In this document: positions 1 through 5,632 of the stretch, in pieces
Layout: each line of letters begins with the position of its first letter
How positions within the stretch are numbered: the first letter of the stretch is position 1
Assembly (NCBI GenBank): GCA_045580775.1
Contig: JAZNOK010000058.1
Location: forward strand, 1 to 6,166
Origin: JAZMZS01 sp045580775
Lineage (GTDB): Bacteria > Bacillota > Clostridia > Oscillospirales > CAG-272
Length of the DNA stretch: 6,166 nucleotides
Direction: 5' to 3'
Notes under the pieces: model-generated
Seen by the model: only the letters and a program-made list of their open reading frames with translations
Database searches by the model: none
Told to the model about the DNA's origin: nothing
Made by a program: the position numbers and the translations under genes

Positions 1-5
1 TGGTA

Positions 6-34
6 TTTACAATACATGTTTTTTGTGGTATACT
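6..34 (+). promoter_or_regulatory. Sigma-A-type promoter of the radical SAM gene
   Basis: A -35 box TTTACA (6-11) and a -10 box TATACT (29-34) are separated by exactly 17 bases. A TG dinucleotide at 26-27, one base before the -10, adds an extended -10 element. Transcription should start near 41, giving a leader of about 147 nt before the start codon at 188. Both hexamers differ from consensus at one or two positions only. The -10 box sits between the arms of an inverted repeat (19-48), described separately. Confidence 0.75.
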
Positions 35-48
35 AACCTCACAAAAAA
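19..48. repeat. Perfect inverted repeat around the -10 box
   Basis: TTTTTTGTG (19-27) is repeated in inverted form as CACAAAAAA (40-48), a perfect 9-bp dyad with a 12-base spacer that contains the -10 hexamer. Half-site centres are 21 bp apart, about two helical turns, which is the geometry expected for a dimeric repressor site. It could instead be a symmetric terminator-like hairpin for a gene to the left of the window. The arms are A/T-rich, so chance cannot be excluded. Confidence 0.4.
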
Positions 49-187
49 TCTGAACAAATCGAAGATTTAGATAAAATTTAATGACTAAAAGGCAAAATGC
101 CAACAGGTATTTTGCGTGACGGCACAGCCATCAAAAAGCTGACGCCTTGCTTTTATGATATAACACCGTTAAAGGAAGATACATGAC
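41..187 (+). promoter_or_regulatory. Structured 5' leader (possible cis-regulatory RNA)
   Basis: The predicted leader is unusually long for a single gene and holds three potential stem-loops. The first is weak, 46-51 with 63-68. The second has 10 bp, GCAAAATGCC (92-101) with GGTATTTTGC (106-115), one G-U pair and an AACA loop. The third pairs GGC (121-123) with GCC (144-146) and CAGC (125-128) with GCTG (138-141), with a small internal loop, and is followed by TTGCTTTT (147-154), which resembles a weak terminator tail. The segments AAAAGGCAAA (87-96) and GTGACGGCACAGCCA (116-130) partly resemble the conserved core of the GEMM/cyclic-di-GMP-I riboswitch. The bases between them do not fit that model well, so I do not assign a riboswitch class. 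Confidence 0.35.
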
Positions 188-191
188 ATGA
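172..191 (+). promoter_or_regulatory. Ribosome binding site with a two-codon mini-ORF overlapping the start
   Basis: The Shine-Dalgarno sequence AAGGAAG (172-178) is followed by ATG ACA TGA (183-191), a Met-Thr-stop mini-ORF. Its stop codon overlaps the start ATG of the radical SAM gene (188-190) as ATGA. From the end of the SD, the first ATG is 4 bases away and the second is 9. The second is the better spaced and opens the long reading frame, so I use 188 as the start. Ribosomes could also initiate at 183 and reinitiate at the overlap. Confidence 0.45.
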
Positions 192-1153
192 AGCTGACAC
201 AGGTAGATACTAATCCATTTGTATATTCAAGCACGAACAAGAGATACCACACCTATGACTATTATCTAAAAAGCACCTTTGGCGGTAAAGTTGCGAAGAT
301 ACCGCTCGACTGTGGTTTTACCTGTCCAAATATCGACGGAACCAAAGGCATGGGCGGTTGCATATACTGTTCAGACAGAGGCAGCGGGGATTTTGCATGT
401 ACGTCCGACACGCCGCTATCCGAGCAGTATTACAGAACATTCAATTCGCTCAGGCAAAAATGGAAAACTAACATGTCTATTCCCTACTTTCAAGCTCACA
501 CCAACACATACGCAGACTCAAATATATTAAGAAAGCTGTATTACGAAGCGTTAAGCTTTGAAGGAGTCGTCGGTATCAATATAGCCACAAGACCTGATTG
601 TCTACCGGATGATGTACTCAATCTCCTATCGGAGATTGCCGAAAAAACAACACTTACAGTTGAGCTTGGACTTCAAAGTGTTCATGACAATACAGGAAAA
701 CTGATAAACAGATGCCATACATTCGCCGAATTCTGCGATGGCTTTGAAAGATTGAGAGCAGCCTCTGACAAAATCAAGATTTGTGTCCATTTGATCGAAG
801 GGCTACCGGGAGAAGATCGCGATATGATGGTAGAAAGTTCAAGGAAACTTGCCTCACTTCATCCGGATCAAGTCAAGCTGCACTGTCTGAATGTGCTAAA
901 GGACACAGCCCTTGCTTCGCTCTACGAAAGCGGCAGATACACACCCATAACCCGCGACGAGTTTGTGCATGTTGTATGTGATAGTCTGGAACTGTTCCCT
1001 GCTGATATTGTGATAGGAAGACTCACAGGAGATGCAGACAGGAAGAAACTAATTGAGCCTGTATGGTCATTAAGAAAGACGGAAGTTATCAATGCCATTG
1101 ATAAAGAATTATATCGAAGAGACACGTATCAGGGAATATACGCAATTCACTGA
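188..1153 (+). CDS. TIGR01212-family radical SAM protein (YtqA/YhcC-like)
   Basis: This 321-residue protein is a cytoplasmic radical S-adenosylmethionine enzyme of the TIGR01212 family, related in its core to the Elp3 radical SAM domain. The substrate of this family is not established as far as I know. The cluster motif is CPNIDGTKGMGGCIYC at residues 46-61. C46, C58 and C61 form the family's CX11CX2C spacing, which should bind the 4Fe-4S cluster that cleaves SAM. Further family signatures are YFQAHTNTYAD (100-110), ATRPDC (133-138), ELGLQS (159-164), INRCH (173-177, usually NRGH) and HLIEGLPGE (201-209). An additional Cys at 42, where E. coli YhcC has Gly, lies just before the motif. The length is normal for the family, and there is no signal peptide or membrane segment. 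The gene appears monocistronic, with its own promoter and a terminator before the next gene. Confidence 0.93.
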   Translation: MKLTQVDTNPFVYSSTNKRYHTYDYYLKSTFGGKVAKIPLDCGFTCPNIDGTKGMGGCIYCSDRGSGDFACTSDTPLSEQYYRTFNSLRQKWKTNMSIPYFQAHTNTYADSNILRKLYYEALSFEGVVGINIATRPDCLPDDVLNLLSEIAEKTTLTVELGLQSVHDNTGKLINRCHTFAEFCDGFERLRAASDKIKICVHLIEGLPGEDRDMMVESSRKLASLHPDQVKLHCLNVLKDTALASLYESGRYTPITRDEFVHVVCDSLELFPADIVIGRLTGDADRKKLIEPVWSLRKTEVINAIDKELYRRDTYQGIYAIH

Positions 1154-1173
1154 TTATGTATATTTTAACTATT

Positions 1174-1197
1174 ATTTGTGGAAATAGCACAAATTTT
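1174..1197 (+). terminator. Weak hairpin downstream of the radical SAM gene
   Basis: ATTTGTG (1174-1180) pairs with CACAAAT (1188-1194) to give a 7-bp stem with a GAAATAG loop, followed by a short T run (1194-1197). The stem has only two G-C pairs, so it would be a poor terminator on its own. The much stronger hairpin at 1252-1293 lies behind it. Confidence 0.3.
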
Positions 1198-1244
1198 ATC
1201 GATCAATTTCTACTTTTACATAGCATAAAATATAAAAAGTTCTA

Positions 1245-1273
1245 TTGAAATAAAAATCCTTATACGATATAAT
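1245..1273 (+). promoter_or_regulatory. Sigma-A-type promoter of the EF-G-like gene
   Basis: A -35 box TTGAAA (1245-1250) and a perfect consensus -10 box TATAAT (1268-1273) are separated by 17 bases. Transcription should start near 1280, leaving about 70 nt before the ATG at 1351. The -10 box lies entirely in the loop of the terminator hairpin at 1252-1293, so promoter and terminator occupy the same DNA. Confidence 0.75.
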
Positions 1274-1293
1274 AAACGTATAAGGATTTTTTT
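1252..1293 (+). terminator. Intrinsic terminator of the radical SAM gene
   Basis: ATCCTTATACG (1256-1266) pairs perfectly with CGTATAAGGAT (1277-1287), 11 bp with a 10-base loop. Four further A-T pairs extend the stem into the A run (1252-1255) and T run (1288-1291). Seven consecutive T (1287-1293) follow the G-containing stem, which is typical of a Rho-independent terminator. The opposite strand also ends in a T run, so it may work in both directions. A transcript started from the embedded promoter near 1280 contains only part of the 3' arm and cannot form the hairpin. Confidence 0.82.
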
Positions 1294-1335
1294 ATGTGGC
1301 TATTATCACTATTTCTATCCTTCAATTTTCTACAC

Positions 1336-1341
1336 AAGGAG
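1336..1341 (+). promoter_or_regulatory. Ribosome binding site that sets the EF-G-like start
   Basis: AAGGAG lies 9 bases before the ATG at 1351. An in-frame ATG at 1294 would add 19 residues, but it sits directly on the terminator T run, only about 14 nt from the predicted transcription start, and has no Shine-Dalgarno sequence. I therefore use 1351. Confidence 0.85.
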
Positions 1342-1350
1342 CAACTACCC

Positions 1351-3405
1351 ATGGAAAAGATGATCACAAAAAACATCAGAAACATCGCCCTGCTGGGTCA
1401 CGGCGGAGGCGGAAAAACCTCTCTTGCTGAATCAATGCTGTATCTATGTAAGTGTACAGACCGTCTCGGCAAGACTCCGGAAGGAAATACTGTATGCGAT
1501 TATGACGCAGAAGAAATAAAACGCGGTTATTCAATTAGTGCTTGCACTGCACCCGTCGTATGGAAGGATATTAAAATAAACATTCTCGATACTCCGGGTT
1601 ACCTTGATTTTCAGGCTGAAGTACGTCAGGCTGTAAGAGTGGCTGATGCTGCTATTATTGTTGTTGACGGCAAAGCCGGCATTGAAGTAGGTACAGAGCT
1701 TGCTTGGGACTATGCTACCGATGCCGGAATTCCTAAGGCATTCTTTATAAACAAGTTTGATGATCCCGAGGCAAGATTCAACAGAGTGTTCACTTCCCTT
1801 CGTGAGACATTTGGAGTAGCCGTATGTCCTGTCATCATTCCTATGATAGATGTTGACAAAGTTACAGGATTTCTCAATCTCGTAGACATGAGAGTTCTTG
1901 TATACGACAAGGAAGGTAACCTCGTTGAGGGTTCGATTCCCGAAAACTACATAGAAACAGCAAATCACTACCGTGATATGCTTCTCGAATCTATAGCTCA
2001 AACAAGCGACGAACTTATGGAAAAGTACTTTGCAGGCGAAGAGATAACTAATGACGAGTCACACGAAGCTATCCACGAGGGTATTATTCACGGAAGCATC
2101 GTACCCGTATTTTGCGGAGCTGCTACCAAAATGTGGGGTGTTAGAACACTCATGGACACTATCAACGCATCCTTCCCGCGTCCTACTGCAAGAGTAAACG
2201 AGAAGCTTGCCGACGGAACCGAAAAGGAAATCGAAAAAGAAGGCGGAGAGACCGCAATATTCGTATTTAAAACTGTTGCCGATCCGTTTGTCGGTAAGAT
2301 GTCCTTCTTCAAGGTCATGAACGGTGAAGTAAAGCGTGATATGACGCTCACCAATACCACCACTGGAGTACAGGAAAAACTGGCTCGTATTTATATTGTT
2401 CGCGGAAAGAAGCAAATAGAAGTCGATTCCCTCGCTTGCGGTGATATCGGAATGACGGCAAAATTGATAAAAACTAATACCAACGATACTCTGACCGCCG
2501 GCTCAAATATCAAGTATATGCCCATAACCTACCCCAATCCCTATATGGCAAAGGGTATTCTTCCCGCAGCCAAGGGAGATGAGGACAAGATCTCTCAAGG
2601 TATAGCCAAGCTTCTTGAAGAAGATCTGACAGTCAAGTACGAAAACAACGCCGAGACAAAGCAAATGCTCATCTACGGTATTGGTGATATTCATCTGGAC
2701 GTACTTGTATCTAAGCTAAAATCAAGATTTGGTACAAGTGTAAATCTAACAGACATAAAGATTCCCTACCGCGAGACTATAACCAAACCCTGCGATGTTG
2801 AAGGAAAACACAAGAAGCAGTCCGGCGGACACGGTCAGTACGGTCATGTCAAGATCAAATTCTCCTATGGAGAAGCTGAGGGACTTACCTTCTCCGAATC
2901 GACTTTCGGCGGTTCAGTTCCTAAGAACTTCCACCCTGCTGTTGAAAAGGGACTCATTGAATCTATGCAGAAGGGTGTTGCGGGTTATCCTATGATACAC
3001 ATTGCAGCAGATCTGTATGACGGCTCATATCATGATGTAGACTCAAACGAGCTTTCCTTCAAGATGGCAGCTTCGCTAGCTTACAAGGAAATGCTAAACA
3101 AGTCTGCACCGGTCATACTCGAGCCAATAGGAGAGTTGAACGTCACAGTTCCCGAAGCGATGGTTGGTGATGCTATGGGAGACCTCAATAAACGCAGAGG
3201 TGTCATCAAGGGCATGAATCCCGCAAAGAAAAAAGGCTACACAACGATCGATGCGGATGTTCCTCAAGCTGAGATGTCAGACTACACGATCGCACTTCGT
3301 GCGTTTACTCAGGGACGCGGTTCGTTTGAATATGCTGTAACCGGCTACGAGCAAGTACCTGCTAATATAGCTCAGAAGATCATTAAAGAAAACGCACAAA
3401 ATTAA
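1351..3405 (+). CDS. fusA2: Elongation factor G-like GTPase (EF-G-2/FusA2 type)
   Basis: From the ATG at 1351 this is a 684-residue soluble translational GTPase with the full EF-G domain order. The G domain has the P-loop GHGGGGKTS (16-24), a switch I region ending RGYSIS (58-63), switch II DTPGYLDF (80-87), NKFD (134-137) and a G5 element CGAA (255-258). Domain II follows, then domain III. Domain IV has the QSGGHGQYG loop and the HDVDSNELSFKMA segment. Domain V has EPIGELNVTVPEAMVGD, then DLNKRRG. Canonical EF-G has AHIDAGKTT and DTPGHVDF. Here the P-loop Asp is Gly and the catalytic switch II His is Tyr (Y84), a pattern I associate with the EF-G-2/FusA2 branch rather than the main translocase. 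It probably binds ribosomes and GTP, but its exact role (auxiliary translocation, rescue or recycling) is not settled. It has its own promoter and no str-operon ribosomal protein neighbours, which fits a second EF-G paralogue. Confidence 0.92.
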   Translation: MEKMITKNIRNIALLGHGGGGKTSLAESMLYLCKCTDRLGKTPEGNTVCDYDAEEIKRGYSISACTAPVVWKDIKINILDTPGYLDFQAEVRQAVRVADAAIIVVDGKAGIEVGTELAWDYATDAGIPKAFFINKFDDPEARFNRVFTSLRETFGVAVCPVIIPMIDVDKVTGFLNLVDMRVLVYDKEGNLVEGSIPENYIETANHYRDMLLESIAQTSDELMEKYFAGEEITNDESHEAIHEGIIHGSIVPVFCGAATKMWGVRTLMDTINASFPRPTARVNEKLADGTEKEIEKEGGETAIFVFKTVADPFVGKMSFFKVMNGEVKRDMTLTNTTTGVQEKLARIYIVRGKKQIEVDSLACGDIGMTAKLIKTNTNDTLTAGSNIKYMPITYPNPYMAKGILPAAKGDEDKISQGIAKLLEEDLTVKYENNAETKQMLIYGIGDIHLDVLVSKLKSRFGTSVNLTDIKIPYRETITKPCDVEGKHKKQSGGHGQYGHVKIKFSYGEAEGLTFSESTFGGSVPKNFHPAVEKGLIESMQKGVAGYPMIHIAADLYDGSYHDVDSNELSFKMAASLAYKEMLNKSAPVILEPIGELNVTVPEAMVGDAMGDLNKRRGVIKGMNPAKKKGYTTIDADVPQAEMSDYTIALRAFTQGRGSFEYAVTGYEQVPANIAQKIIKENAQN

Positions 3406-3424
3406 ACACAAATCACATTGAAAC

Positions 3425-3456
3425 ATCCCCCTGTCCTTTCTCACGGACAGGGGGAT
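3425..3456. terminator. Intrinsic terminator between convergent genes
   Basis: ATCCCCCTGTCC (3425-3436) pairs perfectly with GGACAGGGGGAT (3445-3456), a 12-bp GC-rich stem with an 8-base loop, 19 bases after the EF-G-like stop codon. On the + strand it is followed by the T-rich ATTTAACGTTTTGTT. On the - strand the tail GTTTCAATG is poorer. It lies between the ends of the EF-G-like gene and murB and may serve both, though it is better placed for the + strand. Confidence 0.8.
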
Positions 3457-3494
3457 ATTTAACGTTTTGTTATTGTAATTATATTCTGCTTACA

Positions 3495-4337
3495 CTAATC
3501 CCAAATAACAACTTCTGTTTTACATTTCTTAAATATCAATTTGTGTAATAGCTTCACTCTTTTGATTTTATACAAGGCTTGTTTGAAGGTACCTCCATCG
3601 TTTACAAGCCAGTTACGCGTTTTCTGGGAAAAATGCACACCACTGGATTTTTTATCAAGGTTAGCCGCAAAACGCATGATCCTGTTATCAGCCTGACAAA
3701 AAACAGTTCCGAAGTTTGGCTTTGATGCATCTTGATACTTCTTGCAATGATCAAGACGCTCCTTTATCCCCGCTTCAAACAGCTCAGGTGTACCCGGTTC
3801 AAACTTAAAACGAACAGAAAGAATCAACCAATTCCCTTTTTTAAAAATGGAGTTGCGGTAAGAAAAACCGCATTCTTCTTTTTTCAATGTTATCTTTTCT
3901 CCATCGTGCAATGCGGTTACATCTACTATATGATCGGAGATACACTTGTTCTCCTGTATTCCCCTACCTGCATTCATAAATACAGCACCGCCTACCAGTG
4001 CAGGAACGGAAAACAGATATTCTATGCCGCCATATCCAAAAGAATTAATTGTTCTAATGAGTTTTTGTATTCTTACAGAAGCTCCGACAACAAACTCTCC
4101 TTCGCCAACATGGTCTATTCCTGTGTCAAATTCCCGAAGTAACACTACCTCTTTAAATACCTTTTGGTCATTTATCAGAAGGTTGGAGCCTCCTCCGATA
4201 TAATGGATCGGACAGGGGAGCGTTTTGGTCAGAGTTATCAACTCATCTGTAGATTGTGGTATATACATTTTTTCGCTGATACCACCCATTTTAAAAGTAG
4301 TATAATCCTTTAGCTCTACATTGTTCAATACTTCCAC
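3495..4337 (-). CDS. murB: Divergent MurB-type FAD enzyme (UDP-N-acetylmuramate dehydrogenase family)
   Basis: This 280-residue protein belongs to the MurB family. MurB reduces UDP-GlcNAc-enolpyruvate to UDP-MurNAc with NADPH and FAD in the cytoplasm. Visible signatures are TTFKMGG (13-19), the FAD-binding GGGSNLL (48-54), VPALVGGAVFMNAG (111-124), the substrate-site SYRNS (159-163) and a C-terminal TEVVIWD with E275 in the place of the catalytic Glu. Two features are unusual. The family GSxF motif reads GTVF (210-213), putting Thr211 where the proton-donating Ser is expected. The C-terminal SxKHxxxxVN pattern is altered to SQKTRNWLVN. The length is slightly short but fits compact Gram-positive MurB. 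The start is GTG with an AGAGGAG site 9 bases upstream. It is the last gene of an operon, 33 bases after ugd. It may be the cell's MurB or a paralogue specialised for a surface polysaccharide; the sequence alone does not decide. Confidence 0.82.
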   Translation of the reverse strand: MEVLNNVELKDYTTFKMGGISEKMYIPQSTDELITLTKTLPCPIHYIGGGSNLLINDQKVFKEVVLLREFDTGIDHVGEGEFVVGASVRIQKLIRTINSFGYGGIEYLFSVPALVGGAVFMNAGRGIQENKCISDHIVDVTALHDGEKITLKKEECGFSYRNSIFKKGNWLILSVRFKFEPGTPELFEAGIKERLDHCKKYQDASKPNFGTVFCQADNRIMRFAANLDKKSSGVHFSQKTRNWLVNDGGTFKQALYKIKRVKLLHKLIFKKCKTEVVIWD

Positions 4338-4346
4338 TATTATCGG

Positions 4347-4353
4347 CTCCTCT
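4347..4353 (-). promoter_or_regulatory. Ribosome binding site that sets the murB GTG start
   Basis: On the minus strand AGAGGAG lies 9 bases before the GTG at 4337-4335. No in-frame ATG nearby has a comparable site. This supports the GTG start and shows that murB has its own translation signal within the 33-base gap after ugd. Confidence 0.75.
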
Positions 4354-4370
4354 GCAATTTACGCTTTTTA

Positions 4371-5612
4371 TTAATCTCTGTTAAAAATATCTCGAGTGTA
4401 CACCTTGTTCTTTACATCATCGAGCACGCTGTCGTATCTGTTGGCAATTATGGCATGACTCATCTCTTTGAATTTTTCAAGATCGTTTACCACCTTGCTT
4501 CCAAAGAATGTAGAACCATCCTCAAGCGTAGGTTCGTACACGATCACCTGAGCACCTTTGGCTTTGATCCTCTTCATTACTCCCTGAATCGCACTTTGTC
4601 TAAAGTTGTCGCTGTTGCTCTTCATTGTGAGTCTGTACACTCCGATAACGCTCTCGCACTCAAGCGAAGAATCCCAATCACCCCTGGCAAGACTATAACC
4701 TGCAGTATTAAGCACTCTCTCGGCAATAAAGTCCTTTCTTGTTCTGTTGGACTCAACTATAGCCTCGATAAGATTCTCGGGGACATCGGAATAATTTGCA
4801 AGCAACTGTTTTGTATCCTTTGGCAGACAGTATCCTCCGTATCCAAACGAGGGATTATTGTAATGCTCTCCAATACGAGGATCAAGGCAAACACCCTTTA
4901 TTATCTGTTGAGTGCTAAGTCCCTTGATTTCAGCATAAGTATCCAGCTCATTGAAGAAACTGACTCTAAGAGCAAGATATGTATTTGCAAACAGTTTTAC
5001 CGCTTCCGCTTCTGTAAATCCCATATAAAGCATCTCGATATTTTCCTTTTTTGCTCCCTCAGCCAAAAGAGATGCAAAAATACGAGCCGCCTCAGACAGA
5101 CGCTCATCCTCGAGATCTGTTCCGACTATTATACGTGAAGGATAGAGATTGTCGTAAAGTGCCTTACTCTCTCTCAAAAACTCAGGGCTGAAAAGAATAT
5201 TGTTGCTTCCTGTCTTTTCCCTTATACTCTTTGTATATCCCACAGGCACTGTTGACTTGATGATCATTATAGCGTCAGGATTGACATTCATGACTGTTTG
5301 AATAACGTTTTCAACAGCAGAAGTGTCAAAATAATTCTTCGTAGAGTCATAGTTTGTAGGAGCGGCAATAACTATATACTCTGCATCCTTGTATGCTGCC
5401 TCAGCATCAAGAGTAGCAACGAGGTCAAGATCTTTAGTTGCAAGATACTCCTCGATCTCATTGTCCTGAATGGGAGATTTCTTGCTATTTATCATCTCTA
5501 CCTTCTGTGGCACTATATCAACCGCTGTAACCTTATTATGCTGGGAGAGCAGAACACTTATGCTCAGTCCCACATATCCTGTTCCCGCAACCGCTATATT
5601 ATACTTTTTCAT
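4371..5612 (-). CDS. ugd: UDP-glucose 6-dehydrogenase
   Basis: This 413-residue cytoplasmic enzyme oxidises UDP-glucose to UDP-glucuronate with two NAD+. It closely resembles E. coli Ugd along its length. The N-terminal Rossmann domain has GTGYVG (10-15), KSTVPVG (119-125) and SPEFLRE (142-148). The central helix carries K206 and N210 in EAVKLFANTYLA, and the catalytic site is GYGGYCLPKD with Cys262 and Asp266. The C-terminal UDP-binding domain has YRLTMKSNSDN (326-336) and KVYTRDIF near the end. Compared with the short E. coli enzyme it carries about 20 extra residues around 303-320, just before the C-terminal domain, which looks like a variable surface loop. The ATG start has AGAGG 8 bases upstream (5621-5625). 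The gene starts 20 bases after the epimerase stop, so the two are almost certainly co-transcribed and act in sequence. Confidence 0.97.
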   Translation of the reverse strand: MKKYNIAVAGTGYVGLSISVLLSQHNKVTAVDIVPQKVEMINSKKSPIQDNEIEEYLATKDLDLVATLDAEAAYKDAEYIVIAAPTNYDSTKNYFDTSAVENVIQTVMNVNPDAIMIIKSTVPVGYTKSIREKTGSNNILFSPEFLRESKALYDNLYPSRIIVGTDLEDERLSEAARIFASLLAEGAKKENIEMLYMGFTEAEAVKLFANTYLALRVSFFNELDTYAEIKGLSTQQIIKGVCLDPRIGEHYNNPSFGYGGYCLPKDTKQLLANYSDVPENLIEAIVESNRTRKDFIAERVLNTAGYSLARGDWDSSLECESVIGVYRLTMKSNSDNFRQSAIQGVMKRIKAKGAQVIVYEPTLEDGSTFFGSKVVNDLEKFKEMSHAIIANRYDSVLDDVKNKVYTRDIFNRD

Positions 5613-5632
5613 CTTTCTAACCTCTGTATTTA

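Noticed and set aside
87..130. Assignment of the leader as a cyclic-di-GMP-I (GEMM) riboswitch
   Set aside because: Two short blocks resemble the core, but the hairpin between them and the bases after it do not fit the consensus, and the tetraloop-receptor part is not visible. It is kept only as a lead.
1294..1350. 19-residue hydrophobic N-terminal extension of the EF-G-like protein, possibly a signal peptide
   Set aside because: The upstream ATG has no ribosome binding site and abuts the terminator T run. A proper AAGGAG precedes the ATG at 1351, where EF-G homology begins. A secreted EF-G makes no sense.
1531..2001. Open frame of 156 codons on the minus strand inside the EF-G-like gene
   Set aside because: It is fully contained in a strongly conserved gene, its translation is Cys/Ser/Asn-rich with no recognisable motif, and it has no neighbouring gene on that strand.
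3425..3456. Possible small RNA or mobile-element end formed by the GC-rich inverted repeat
   Set aside because: A single hairpin just after a stop codon between convergent genes is explained by termination. There are no flanking direct repeats or transposase.
3732..4142. Open frame of 136 codons on the plus strand opposite murB
   Set aside because: The opposite strand carries all the MurB motifs, and this frame has no ribosome binding site or family signature that I can see.
4455..5138. Open frame of 227 codons on the plus strand antisense to ugd
   Set aside because: It lies wholly opposite a clear ugd gene, and the translated sequence resembles no family I recognise. It looks like a reading-frame shadow.
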